From contig JAVHLM010000010.1 in NCBI GenBank assembly GCA_031082125.1, positions 62,001-126,000 on the forward strand: a stretch of DNA of 64,000 nucleotides, read 5' to 3'. This document shows, in pieces, positions 32,901-41,651 of the stretch (position 1 is its first letter; each line of letters opens with the position of its first letter). This stretch comes from Candidatus Eremiobacterota bacterium. Its GTDB lineage: Bacteria > Vulcanimicrobiota > CADAWZ01 > Ess09-12. Both the position numbers and the translations under genes were made by a program. The notes beneath the pieces are model-generated. The model had not been told where the DNA came from. It did no database searches and saw only the letters and a list, made by a program, of their open reading frames with translations.

Positions 32901-34724
32901 ATGTGCGGTATTATCGGCTACATCGGGAAAAAGGAAACGGTGCCCATTCTGATTGAGGGCCTGAGCAAGCTTGAATACAGGGGATATGACTCTGCCGGCG
33001 TGGTCGTCGTCAGAGAGGGCAGTCTTCATGAGATAAAAAGCGTAGGGAAACTCGAGAAGCTCGAGAAAAAGCTCCAGGGAGCCACCCCCTCGGGCTCACC
33101 GGGCATAGGCCACACCAGGTGGGCTACCCATGGGAAGCCATCGGATATCAATGCCCACCCTCATCTCGACTGCTCAAGAACAATAGCGCTTGTTCACAAC
33201 GGTATTATTGAGAATTATCTTGAGCTCAAGGAGTCCCTTGCCAGGGAGGGCCACCGCTTTCTCTCCGACACCGACACGGAGGTGCTGGTTCATCTCATAG
33301 AAAAGTATTATGGCTCTTCCCTTGAAGAGGCAGTGTGCCGCACTCTTCAGGAGGTGAGAGGGGCATATGCGCTGGCGATTATAAGCGTGAGGGAGCCTGA
33401 AAAGATTGTTATCGCAAGGAAAGAGAGCCCTCTCGTGGTGGGAATCGGTAAAGGGGAAAATTTCGTTGCCTCCGATGTGCCGGCTTTTCTCTCCCACACC
33501 AGAGAGGTAGTCCTTTTGAATGACGGCGAGGTGGGCGTCCTGACAGAAAAGGGCTTGAAGCTCATGACAATTGAGGGAACGCCTGTTGAGAGGAAAAGCA
33601 TTATTGTCCTGTGGGATGCCATGATGGCCGAGAAAGCGGGCCACAAGCATTTCATGCTGAAGGAAATCTATGAGCAGCCCTCAAGCATCAGCAGCACCCT
33701 CAAGGGCCGCTTCCATGGCTCCAGGATAGTCCTGCCTGAAGCGGAGCTTACCAGGGAGGTCATAGAAGGAATAAGGAAGATCACCATTGTAGCCTGCGGC
33801 ACTGCATACCATGCCGGCCTCATCGGGAAGTATGTCATCGAAGAGATGACAGGCATACCCGTGGAAGTGGATGTGGCATCGGAATATCGTTACCGCAACC
33901 CCATTGTGCTGGAAGGGACGCTCTTTGTGGCCATAAGCCAGTCGGGGGAGACAGCCGACACCCTTGCCGCGGTGAAAGAGGCCAGGGTGAAGGGAGCCCA
34001 CCCAATCGCAGTCACTAATGTGGTAGGAAGCTCAATCACCCGCGAGGTCCGTGGCGTGATTTACACCAGGGCGGGCCTGGAGATAGGCGTAGCCGCCACG
34101 AAAACCTTCACGGCCCAGGTGCTCACGATGTACCTTCTCGGCTTTTATCTCGCCCAGGAGAAGGGGCTCATTGATGAGAAGGAAAGGACAAGGCTGATCG
34201 GCGAGTTGGAGGCGATCCCATCCCTTATGGAGGTCCTCCTGAAGCAGAGCCACAAGGTGAAGCTTGTGGCAAGGCGTTTCCAGAAGTGCCGTGATTTTCT
34301 TTTCCTCGGCCGCAATGTCAATTTCCCCGTGGCCCTTGAAGGAGCCCTCAAGCTCAAGGAGATTTCCTATATCCACGCGGAGGGATACGCAGCGGGAGAA
34401 ATGAAGCACGGGCCCATCGCCCTTGTTGACCGCATGTGCCCCGTAGTGGTGGTGATGACCAGGAACCAGGTCTATGAGAAAATAATAGGGAACGTCAAGG
34501 AGGTGGCCGCCCGTGATGCCTTCGTAATAGGCATCGCCACCGAGGGCGATGACAAGACCGCCGAGTACCTCGATCATATGCTCACCGTGCCGGAGACGGA
34601 CCCTTTGATCTCGCCCCTTCTCTCCATCATTCCCCTGCAGCTTCTCTCCTATCACATTGCCGACGTGAAAGGATGCGACGTGGATCAGCCGAGAAACCTG
34701 GCAAAAAGTGTAACCGTCGAATAG
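32901..34724 (+). CDS. glmS: Glutamine-fructose-6-phosphate aminotransferase (isomerizing)
   Basis: 607 residues, the normal length. The catalytic Cys2 begins the class II amidotransferase domain (MCGIIGYIG), with HTRWATHGKPSDINAHPH near 75-92. Two SIS domains follow: ISQSGETADTLAAV near 350 and the second around 460-590. The protein ends AKSVTVE, the conserved tail of the family. The enzyme makes glucosamine-6-phosphate for peptidoglycan and surface glycans. AGGAGC lies before the ATG. Confidence 0.97.
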   Translation: MCGIIGYIGKKETVPILIEGLSKLEYRGYDSAGVVVVREGSLHEIKSVGKLEKLEKKLQGATPSGSPGIGHTRWATHGKPSDINAHPHLDCSRTIALVHNGIIENYLELKESLAREGHRFLSDTDTEVLVHLIEKYYGSSLEEAVCRTLQEVRGAYALAIISVREPEKIVIARKESPLVVGIGKGENFVASDVPAFLSHTREVVLLNDGEVGVLTEKGLKLMTIEGTPVERKSIIVLWDAMMAEKAGHKHFMLKEIYEQPSSISSTLKGRFHGSRIVLPEAELTREVIEGIRKITIVACGTAYHAGLIGKYVIEEMTGIPVEVDVASEYRYRNPIVLEGTLFVAISQSGETADTLAAVKEARVKGAHPIAVTNVVGSSITREVRGVIYTRAGLEIGVAATKTFTAQVLTMYLLGFYLAQEKGLIDEKERTRLIGELEAIPSLMEVLLKQSHKVKLVARRFQKCRDFLFLGRNVNFPVALEGALKLKEISYIHAEGYAAGEMKHGPIALVDRMCPVVVVMTRNQVYEKIIGNVKEVAARDAFVIGIATEGDDKTAEYLDHMLTVPETDPLISPLLSIIPLQLLSYHIADVKGCDVDQPRNLAKSVTVE

Positions 34725-34779
34725 TGCCCGGAATGTTCCGCGCCTGAGAGGAATTTGGCTGCAAAGGTCGTATGATTTA

Positions 34780-34788
34780 TGTTATAAT
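34780..34788 (+). promoter_or_regulatory. Extended -10 promoter for pilC
   Basis: TGTTATAAT contains a perfect TATAAT (34783-34788) with the TGn extension. The -35 position holds only the weak TGCAAA. Transcription would start about 40 bp before the pilC ATG at 34837. Confidence 0.5.
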
Positions 34789-34836
34789 AGAGAAGGATTC
34801 CCTTCCTTACACCATCATGCTGCAGGGAGACCAGAG

Positions 34837-36054
34837 ATGCCTGTCTATAAATATACCGCTCAGACCAAGGAAGGCCAGATGGTGGGCGGCACTATTGAAG
34901 CAGTGAATCTCAACCTTGCCATTGACACCCTCACGGCAAGCAAGCTCAAAATCCTCGAGATAAAGCCTCTCAGCTTCGATCCCTTTGCCTGGATGCGCAA
35001 TATGGGCGGCATAAGCCGCGAAGCTGTGGTGCTTATGACGAGAAGGCTCGGCGCGATGCTCAAGGCAGGTCTTCCTGTGGCAAGGGCGATGCAGGTGCTC
35101 CACGACCAGGAATCGGACAGGAAGCTGAAAGCAGTGCTGATGAACGTCCTCCATGACATCCGCGTGGGCTCAACGCTCTCATGGTCCCTCGGCAAGCATC
35201 CGCAGGTCTTCGGCTGCCTTTTCATCAGTATGGTGAAAGTGGGGGAGACCACCGGCGATCTTTCCCTCATGCTTGACAAGCTTTCAGATTTCCTGGAGCG
35301 TGACCTCGCTGTGCGCAAGCAGGCACAGTCTGCCATGGCGTACCCCATGTTCGTGCTTGTCTTCTGTCTCGGCACGGTGGCGGGAATATTCCTCTACGTG
35401 CTTCCCCAGATATTCCAGGTTTTCACTGAGCTGGCCACGGAGCTCCCGCTTCCCACGAAGATCATGCTCTTTATCATCACCACTTTGAAAAATCCCTATG
35501 TACAGCTTGCCAGTATTCTCGGCGGCATCTATTATTTCATCTATTTCAGGGACTACATCAAGACCGCTGAGGGCAAGTTCAGGTTTGACAGGCTGAAAGT
35601 GACGATTCCGCTGCTGGGGGGCTTGAATAAGAAGCTCATCATCGCCAATTTCTGCCGGGCCCTGGGCGTGCTTCTCTCGACAGGCATCCCCATCCTGAGG
35701 GCCATCGAGATCCTCGTGGAGTTCATGGAAAACGACTTTTTCCGCCAGATCGTGCTGAAGCCGATGTATGAAGAGATCAAAGAGGGGAGCAGCGTGACGC
35801 AGGCAATCCACAACCAGGCCTCATTCTTCCCTCTTATGACCATCAATATGATAGCCGTCGGTGAGAATACCGGCGAGATGCCCCAGATGCTCAACAAGAT
35901 ATCGCATTTCTATGACGGCGAGATTGTCTATGCCGTTGAGACGTTCCTGAACCTCCTGGAGCCTCTGATGATATGCTTTATGGGCCTTGTGGTGTGCTTC
36001 GTGCTGCTCTCGATATTCCTTCCCCTTTACTCCATCATCCTGAACCTGGGATAG
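34837..36054 (+). CDS. pilC: Type IV pilus / type II secretion inner-membrane platform protein (PilC/GspF)
   Basis: 405 residues. The N terminus MPVYKYTAQTKEGQMVGGTIEA is the typical start. Two T2SSF domains follow (about 65-190 and 270-390): LMTRRLGAMLKAGLPVARAM in the first and IANFCRALGVLLSTGIPILRAIEI in the second, with GENTGEMPQML near the end. Three membrane helices are expected. PilC/GspF links the assembly ATPase to the growing pseudopilus. No pilB, pilT or pilin gene is in the window, so the gene stands alone here and the choice between pilus and secretion system is open. Confidence 0.9.
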   Translation: MPVYKYTAQTKEGQMVGGTIEAVNLNLAIDTLTASKLKILEIKPLSFDPFAWMRNMGGISREAVVLMTRRLGAMLKAGLPVARAMQVLHDQESDRKLKAVLMNVLHDIRVGSTLSWSLGKHPQVFGCLFISMVKVGETTGDLSLMLDKLSDFLERDLAVRKQAQSAMAYPMFVLVFCLGTVAGIFLYVLPQIFQVFTELATELPLPTKIMLFIITTLKNPYVQLASILGGIYYFIYFRDYIKTAEGKFRFDRLKVTIPLLGGLNKKLIIANFCRALGVLLSTGIPILRAIEILVEFMENDFFRQIVLKPMYEEIKEGSSVTQAIHNQASFFPLMTINMIAVGENTGEMPQMLNKISHFYDGEIVYAVETFLNLLEPLMICFMGLVVCFVLLSIFLPLYSIILNLG

Positions 36055-36061
36055 GCCCCGC

Positions 36062-37927
36062 TCAGGCTGACCTGGAGATTTTCCCGGCGCTCTTTTTAGG
36101 CGTGATATCCTGGGGCTTTTCCTTCTCGACATGCTCGCGGTACTGCATAAATTTTATTATATCAATGAATACTGCCCTTGCAAGGGTCACCACGTACTGG
36201 CTCTCGAGGGATTTCAGTATATCAAGCTGGCAGAGGAGGTATTCGCCCTTGCCTTCCTTGCAGATCCCCACAAGGGTGCCCCGCGCTCCTGTCTGCCGGT
36301 GGTAGGTGGTAATCATGGGAACGTCCACAGGCTTGTTGTTCACGGTGAAATAGATGTGATCCGGTGAGAAGGGAAAGATGTTTTTCTCAAGCTCCGCTAT
36401 TTTCGTGCGTTTCCATATCGATGGCTTTATCGTGAAGGAGATGTCCTCGTCAAATTTCTTGAGGGGCATGAAATTCGGCGCCACGGGCATGGAAGTGATG
36501 CTTTCCATGCCGTGGGGAAGGACGATGACTCTCCCTCCTTCTTCCACGTAGGCCTTGAGGAGGTAGAGATCCTTCTTAATCGTGCTGCTTGCCTGGTTCT
36601 CTATGATCACGACCCGGGGAAGCTCCTGCCCCTTCTTCCTCTCAAGCAGGTTTCGCTCCTCGCTGATGAGCTCAACAGAGAAGGGCACCACGGGAACCCT
36701 CATGGCGGTGAGGGCCTTGGAAAGCGCCTTGCCCTCGCTTGATTCAATGACAATGATCTCCTGGGAGAAAGGCTTTCTGGAGAGCACGAACTTCATGTAG
36801 CGGTATATGAAATAGACAAGGGCCGATAAAAGGATTATCACTATGATTGAGAGCGGGGTCGAGAGGAACCGCACTTTTTCCAGAGGGGTCTCCTCCCGCT
36901 TGATGAGGAGCCTCGGGACGAACCGGCCCTTGGCCTCGCCGAACTTCCATACCAGCGAGGGATCGACATACCCGAAGATATCTTTCGTGGGGATGTTGAT
37001 CTCGAAGTTTGTGAGCTCGGCCTCCACTACCATTTTTCCATCAACACTCACTTCCATTGCCTGGAAGAAATAGAATGTCTTGCCGTCCTTGGTGAACTCA
37101 TTGAAGTTCTTGAAGTAGCCGTCCACCTCTTTGTTGTTTCCCGGGTCAAAGTACCGTATCTTGTTGATATAATAGGTTTTCTTGTTCACCCAGATGGTGA
37201 ATTCGCCCCGTATGGTGCTTCCGACATTCAGGACGTAACAGTCCTCGTCGTAGATCTTTTCAGAGCCTATGATATCGGCATAGTCCTCAGGAGTTCTCAT
37301 CTTGAGGCAGAAGGGGAAGGCGAGGGCCAGGGCGTGCATGTCCTGCGTCACGTCGCCGGAAAAAGACATCGGCGTGCCCGGCGCCTCGGTGCTGCCTGGA
37401 GAAGCCGACAGGGAGGAGCTGGGAGTGAAATTATAGACTGAGGTGCTCTCTGACACAGTCGGCGATGGAGAGGAAGGCGAAGGGCCGCTTTCTGTCGGTG
37501 AAGGCGTGGAAGTGGCTCCGGGAGAAGCGGTGGGAGTGGGGGTAACGCCCGGCTGGAAGCCGGCAGGATAGACCGTGGAGAACTGTTCGCGGAGCACGAG
37601 CCCCACGCCATCCATACTGAAGAGGGACATTATCTTTTTATCGGGGGTCTCAAACATGAGGTTGAAATAATTCGGCTTGTAAAAGCTCACCTTGCCCTTG
37701 AAAGGCACGGTGCCCGGCTGGTTGCGCGTCTCGGGGAAGAACCTGTCCAGGTAGTATGGATCCTGTTTCAGAATGATGATATCGGCCTGGAAGTTATTGA
37801 CCGAGAGGGTCTTCTCATAGACCTTGTCCATTATCTGGCCGGCATTCTCAGCGGGCAGAACCTGGTGGGGCGCTGCGAGGCAGAGGCAGGCGAGGGCGAG
37901 GAATATCAGTAGATAATGCTTTTTCAA
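36062..37927 (-). CDS. LolA-like periplasmic domain, membrane helix and C-terminal GATase-like domain
   Basis: 621 residues. A signal peptide (MKKHYLLIFLALACLCLAAP) starts a LolA/outer-membrane lipoprotein-sorting-like domain (VNNFQADIIIL, then VSFYKPNYFNLMFETPDKKI). This domain is interrupted at about 125-185 by a Pro/Ser/Thr-rich low-complexity insert. A single helix near 375-395 (STPLSIIVIILLSALVYFIY) leads to a cytosolic domain of about 200 residues. That domain has VVIIENQASS and LLKAYVEEGGRVIVLPHGMES, a layout seen in class I glutamine amidotransferase-like folds of glycosidase and BatA-type proteins. The combination is not one I recognise. The 3' end meets that of pilC with only 7 bp between. 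Confidence 0.7.
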   Translation of the reverse strand: MKKHYLLIFLALACLCLAAPHQVLPAENAGQIMDKVYEKTLSVNNFQADIIILKQDPYYLDRFFPETRNQPGTVPFKGKVSFYKPNYFNLMFETPDKKIMSLFSMDGVGLVLREQFSTVYPAGFQPGVTPTPTASPGATSTPSPTESGPSPSSPSPTVSESTSVYNFTPSSSLSASPGSTEAPGTPMSFSGDVTQDMHALALAFPFCLKMRTPEDYADIIGSEKIYDEDCYVLNVGSTIRGEFTIWVNKKTYYINKIRYFDPGNNKEVDGYFKNFNEFTKDGKTFYFFQAMEVSVDGKMVVEAELTNFEINIPTKDIFGYVDPSLVWKFGEAKGRFVPRLLIKREETPLEKVRFLSTPLSIIVIILLSALVYFIYRYMKFVLSRKPFSQEIIVIESSEGKALSKALTAMRVPVVPFSVELISEERNLLERKKGQELPRVVIIENQASSTIKKDLYLLKAYVEEGGRVIVLPHGMESITSMPVAPNFMPLKKFDEDISFTIKPSIWKRTKIAELEKNIFPFSPDHIYFTVNNKPVDVPMITTYHRQTGARGTLVGICKEGKGEYLLCQLDILKSLESQYVVTLARAVFIDIIKFMQYREHVEKEKPQDITPKKSAGKISRSA

Positions 37928-38012
37928 GGATAGTGCTCCTTCCTTTTTTGGGTCAATGCATGGTCTTTTTTTCTGTCTATGGGCAAGAATCGTATTTTCC
38001 TCTTCTGACTTT

Positions 38013-38042
38013 ATTGTAATAAAGAACTCTTCTTCATGTCAA
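38013..38042 (-). promoter_or_regulatory. Sigma-70-type promoter for the LolA-like gene
   Basis: On the minus strand TTGACA (38037-38042) and TACAAT (38013-38018) are separated by 18 bp. The -10 lies inside a CTTTATT-GT-AATAAAG inverted repeat (38010-38025), which could also be an operator. The gene starts about 85 bp downstream. Confidence 0.65.
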
Positions 38043-38068
38043 TCAGTCGCGGGGAGCGAAAATTTTCT

Positions 38069-38929
38069 TCAAAACCTTATCGTGATTCCTCCGTAATATT
38101 TATTTACCCAGTACCTGTCGAAATTATCCCGGTACCAGCCGGCGGTGACATCAAGCGACGCTGCCGCGGTGCCGGTGATCTGTGCCCCGTATGAGCTGTT
38201 GAGGGTCTCCAGGTTCGTGTAGAAATTTGAGACATCGTTGTCAATGCAGTTTATTCTCTTTCCCGTGGCACCCGAGAGCTGGAGGGAAAGAGAAGGGGAG
38301 AGGGCCAGGTCTATCTTTTCCTGGACAGCCGTCCCCAGTCTTGAATCGCTGGCATTTGCAAAATACACTTTCGTGGTAAATCGCATGGCTCCCGGAGGGG
38401 TGTAATAAAGCCTGAGGCTTGTCTGGTTCACGTGATAAAAGGGGAGGGCTGCGGAGTAGAAGCCTAAGCCTGCGGCAAGCTGAGGATCCATCCTGTAAAA
38501 AACCTCGCCCCCCACGATTTCACTGAGAAGAGAGAGAGAGTTGCTCATGAAAAAATAGTCGGCCTGGTACGAGATGCGGTCGTTGTAAACGAAGTATCCT
38601 CCCATGGTATGGAATTCCTCCTTGTAGGAGCCTCCGAGAAAGCCGTATGGCATGTGATAATGGAGGGACTGGTAGCCGAACCACACCTTGTTGAAGCGGG
38701 GAAGGTTCACCGTGAGATAGGAGGCCAGGATGTCCGATGTCTCCCCTGTGCTGTAATAAGAGCTGGTATAAAAATTGAGGAGCTTCACCGAGATCTCTTC
38801 GGCCTGGCATACCCCTGCCGTATTGGCGATCAGAAAGACAAGCGTGAGTAAACAGGCAGCCGCAGTGCCTGATGAGATCCCGGAAAGCAATGATTTGCCG
38901 TCGGTGCGGGCAGATTGTCTGTTGCTCAT
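38069..38929 (-). CDS. Exported protein, probable small outer-membrane beta-barrel
   Basis: 286 residues. The N terminus has a charged stretch, then a hydrophobic segment (CLLTLVFLIANTAGVCQAE) consistent with a signal peptide cleaved near residue 43. The rest alternates aromatic and polar residues in short strands (YSTGETSDILASYLTVNL, ISYQADYFFMSNSLSL, MRFTTKVYFANAS) and ends ITIRF. A C-terminal Phe after alternating hydrophobics is the BAM recognition pattern of outer-membrane barrels. No family is recognised. It lies 42 bp downstream of dinB on the same strand. Confidence 0.6.
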   Translation of the reverse strand: MSNRQSARTDGKSLLSGISSGTAAACLLTLVFLIANTAGVCQAEEISVKLLNFYTSSYYSTGETSDILASYLTVNLPRFNKVWFGYQSLHYHMPYGFLGGSYKEEFHTMGGYFVYNDRISYQADYFFMSNSLSLLSEIVGGEVFYRMDPQLAAGLGFYSAALPFYHVNQTSLRLYYTPPGAMRFTTKVYFANASDSRLGTAVQEKIDLALSPSLSLQLSGATGKRINCIDNDVSNFYTNLETLNSSYGAQITGTAAASLDVTAGWYRDNFDRYWVNKYYGGITIRF

Positions 38930-38971
38930 ATCAGGAGTTAAATGTTGTACATTTTTTCCCCGAGTCCTCCT

Positions 38972-40234
38972 TTACCGCTTTTTCACGCCTACATAGCCTC
39001 CCGTGCGCTTCCTGAGGCGCGTGCCCGTTATGGAGGCCCGCAGGATGGTGAATTCCCCGTACCGGTCGTTGATCCTGTCAAGAGCCTCCAGCAGGAAATG
39101 GGCCTTGCGCTCGTCGTCAAAGAGGGGGAGGGGGCGGTACTCCTTCACCAGGCTGCTTACACTGACGCCTATCATTCTCACGGCCCCCCGGAAGGCCAGG
39201 CTTTCCATGATGGCGCAGGCTTCGGTGTAGATGCGGTAGCCGTCATCTATGTAATCTCCTATGGTGCGCTGCCGTCGGTGTGAAAAGAAGTCAAAGGCTC
39301 TCAAGGTCAGCGTGATGGTTTTTCCCGCATAGTGCTGAGCCCTGAGGCGCCTTCCCACCTGTTCCGAGAGCCTCAGGAGCGTTCTTTTCACCTCCTCCAG
39401 GTCTTCCAGGTCGCGGGGAAAGGTATAGTGGTGGCCCATCGATTTGTAAGGGGGGCTCTCGTAGTAAGGCAGCACCGGGCTCGAGTCTTCTCCCAGGCTC
39501 ATTCTGTGAAGCACATGGCCTGTAATTCCGAAGCGCCTCACGAGGTGCTCCACAGGGGCGGCGCGCAGTTTCTCTATCGTGTCGATCCCTGCGTCGATGA
39601 GGCGCTTCTCCATGCGCTCCCCTATCCCGCAGAGGTCTGAAAGCTTCATCCTGCCGAGGAGAGCGCCTATCTCCCCTTTCTCCACCATAACGAGCCCGTC
39701 GGGTTTTTTCAGCTCCGAGGCAAGCTTCGCGATGATTTTTGACGGCCCTATGCCGATGGAGCAGCGGATCCATTCTCCTATCTCTTCCCGGAGCCTTCTT
39801 TTTATCCCAAGGGCCACCTCCAGGCTTCCTCCGAAGCGCTCGCACGTGTCCGTGATGTCAAGGAAGGCCTCGTCTATACTGAAGAGCTCCAGGAGCGGCG
39901 TGTAATCCCGCAGTATCCTGAAGATGCGCGTGGTGAGCTCCATATACTTGTCCTGGTCGCCCTCGACGACGATGAGGCCCGGGCAGAGGCCCATGGCCTT
40001 CCCCAGGGGCATCCCCGATTTGACGCCGAATTTCTTGGCTTCTACCGAGGCGGCGGCGACGACGGTCCTGGAGGAGAGGCTCCCGCCTACGGCGATGGGG
40101 CGCCCCCTGAGGAGAGGATTGGCCTGCTGCTCCACGGTGGCGAAATAAGAATTCATGTCCGCATGGAGGATGATCCTTTCCCTGGGACCCATGCCCGACT
40201 CCCCCGCCCCACCCGCAGAAGTACCGGAGCTCAT
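38972..40234 (-). CDS. dinB: DNA polymerase IV (Y family, DinB)
   Basis: 420 residues from ATG 40234, which has GGAGGT directly upstream; an internal ATG at 40192 with GGGGGAG is an alternative. IILHADMNSYFATVEQ gives the first catalytic Asp. VKSGMPLGKAMGLCPGLIVVEGD and ELFSIDEAFLDITD (catalytic Asp-Glu pair) follow, then a helix-hairpin-helix region (LCGIGERMEKRLIDAGI) and the little-finger domain. Pol IV performs error-prone translesion synthesis. It starts 20 bp after the lexA stop, so SOS control through the lexA promoter is expected. Confidence 0.95.
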   Translation of the reverse strand: MSSGTSAGGAGESGMGPRERIILHADMNSYFATVEQQANPLLRGRPIAVGGSLSSRTVVAAASVEAKKFGVKSGMPLGKAMGLCPGLIVVEGDQDKYMELTTRIFRILRDYTPLLELFSIDEAFLDITDTCERFGGSLEVALGIKRRLREEIGEWIRCSIGIGPSKIIAKLASELKKPDGLVMVEKGEIGALLGRMKLSDLCGIGERMEKRLIDAGIDTIEKLRAAPVEHLVRRFGITGHVLHRMSLGEDSSPVLPYYESPPYKSMGHHYTFPRDLEDLEEVKRTLLRLSEQVGRRLRAQHYAGKTITLTLRAFDFFSHRRQRTIGDYIDDGYRIYTEACAIMESLAFRGAVRMIGVSVSSLVKEYRPLPLFDDERKAHFLLEALDRINDRYGEFTILRASITGTRLRKRTGGYVGVKKR

Positions 40235-40254
40235 GGGACCTCCATAAGAGCAGG

Positions 40255-40860
40255 TCAGTATTTTCTTATTATGCCGACTACTTTCCCGCTGAGAGCAAGG
40301 CGCTCCCCGGGCTCTATATCCTGGTATGAGGGGTTGAGGGGATGGAGCACGAAGTCTCCTCCGGGACGGCGCACCAGCTTTTTTACCGTTGCCTCGCCCT
40401 CAATGAGCGCCACTACGATATCGCCGGGCAGGGCGTGGCGCTGGTGCCTTACCACCACGAGGTCACCGTCCTGGATCTCGGGGTCCATGCTGTCGCCCTT
40501 TACCTTGAGAAGGTAGAGCGGTGAATCGGCGCTTCCCCAGAAGGAGCCGTCAAGCGACACGAGGTCCTCCTTCTCTTCCACGGCAGCCATGGGAGTGCCG
40601 GCGGCAATCCTGCCGACGATGGGGAGCTGGCCTTCCGGGCTGTACGAGTTGTGGATATGGATCCCCCGTGAGCGCGAGTTCTCAACGGTGATGAGCTTCT
40701 TTCTCTCGAGGGCCTTGAGGTGCACCCTGACGGCATTAAGGGAGATGATGCGGAAATGGGATGCAATCTCCCTGATGGTGGGGGGATATCCTCTTTCCTC
40801 GGTAAACTGGAAGAGGAAGTCAAAAATCTCTTTCTGGCGGGGTGTGATGTTTTTGGTCAC
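40255..40860 (-). CDS. lexA: SOS repressor LexA
   Basis: 201 residues starting with GTG at 40860. The winged-helix N domain has TPRQKEIFDFLFQFTEERGYPPTIREIASHF. The self-cleavage site A87-G88 (RIAAGTP), catalytic S124 (KGDSMDP) and K160 (EATVKKL) are intact. It is a few residues shorter than E. coli LexA in the linker. It precedes dinB in an operon. The promoter overlaps a palindrome (40895-40908), indicating autoregulation. Confidence 0.96.
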   Translation of the reverse strand: MTKNITPRQKEIFDFLFQFTEERGYPPTIREIASHFRIISLNAVRVHLKALERKKLITVENSRSRGIHIHNSYSPEGQLPIVGRIAAGTPMAAVEEKEDLVSLDGSFWGSADSPLYLLKVKGDSMDPEIQDGDLVVVRHQRHALPGDIVVALIEGEATVKKLVRRPGGDFVLHPLNPSYQDIEPGERLALSGKVVGIIRKY

Positions 40861-40887
40861 GTTTTTTTCCTTTCAGGATCTCCTTCT

Positions 40888-40916
40888 ATTGTAAGATACA
40901 AATGTATCCTTGTCAA
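40888..40916 (-). promoter_or_regulatory. lexA-dinB promoter
   Basis: Minus strand: perfect -35 TTGACA (40911-40916), 17-bp spacer, -10 TACAAT (40888-40893). The spacer holds the putative LexA operator, so repressor binding would block RNA polymerase directly. Confidence 0.85.
40895..40908. promoter_or_regulatory. Putative LexA operator (SOS box)
   Basis: GATACA-AA-TGTATC, a perfect 6+2+6 inverted repeat, lies in the spacer of the lexA promoter. It differs from the E. coli (CTGT-N8-ACAG) and Bacillus (GAAC-N4-GTTC) boxes. Position and symmetry suggest a lineage-specific SOS box. No second copy was seen elsewhere in the window. Confidence 0.7.
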
Positions 40917-41036
40917 GGGATTACGGCGGAGAAATATGGCGTATTAGAATGAAATAAGAAGTATAAGTGAGAATTTATTATAATTTCGAATTCTATTTCA
41001 CCGCTTCCGGATTCTTTTTTTCGTGCGAGATGTGGA

Positions 41037-41063
41037 AATTATTCTCTCCTCCGAGGAATAATT
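41037..41063. repeat. 8-bp inverted repeat upstream of the GGDEF-like gene
   Basis: AATTATTC (41037-41044) and GAATAATT (41056-41063) are perfect arms around an 11-base loop, in an AT-rich leader about 90 bp before the start at 41151. It could be an operator or an RNA hairpin. Confidence 0.35.
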
Positions 41064-41150
41064 CAATTTGTGTCAAATTACTTAATACAGCCAGGGAGGA
41101 GGCCTGAGGGAGAGGCCAGGGCTTCCAATTGCCGGCAGGTGGAGAGGTAT

Positions 41151-41642
41151 ATGGCGGAAGACAAGAACAAGGAAGCAATGGACAGGCTTGAGATAAGCCT
41201 GAAAAGAGAGCTCAAGCGTGCTATCCGTTACAGGGAGTCTATCTCCATCATTCTGATCGAATGCCATATAGAAAATGACCAGTATCGCAAGAGCCTTTTT
41301 GTGCCCCTTTTCAAGCAGATTGCCGGCATCATCAGAAAAACCATAAGGGATGAGGATACGGAGATAATTCTCGGCAGGAACGTGCTGCTTATCCTCCCCA
41401 TGACCTTTCTGGACGGCGCTCATACCGTGGCTCACAAGATAGCAAAAAAAGTGAAGGACTTCAAGTTCAAGGAAGCAGAAGGCCTGAGTGATTTCGCCTT
41501 GCATCTCCTCTTCGGTTTTGCGAACTTCCCCTATGACGGCTCGGAAAAAGGAGAGCTTCTCGAGGCGGCCCGCGCGAATCTCGCGGAGAGCCGTGAGAAG
41601 CTCAAGAACAAGATTTCCCGCCGGAGTGCCCCTGAAGAGTAG
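41151..41642 (+). CDS. Degenerate GGDEF-like domain protein
   Basis: 163 residues from ATG 41151, preceded by GGAGAGG; a longer frame to 41070 lacks a ribosome site. The order matches a diguanylate cyclase fold: YRESISIILIECH (first strand), DEDTEIILGRNVLLILPMTFLDGAHTVAHKIAKKV (where GGDEF should be), then LLFGFANFPYDGSEKGELLEAARANLAESREK (typical late GGDEF strand and helix). The signature itself is replaced by GRNV and the first metal-binding Asp is absent. Catalysis is therefore unlikely; a sensory, GTP-binding or protein-binding role is inferred. It converges on the PrsW gene. Confidence 0.65.
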   Translation: MAEDKNKEAMDRLEISLKRELKRAIRYRESISIILIECHIENDQYRKSLFVPLFKQIAGIIRKTIRDEDTEIILGRNVLLILPMTFLDGAHTVAHKIAKKVKDFKFKEAEGLSDFALHLLFGFANFPYDGSEKGELLEAARANLAESREKLKNKISRRSAPEE

Positions 41643-41651
41643 CTCCCGCAG

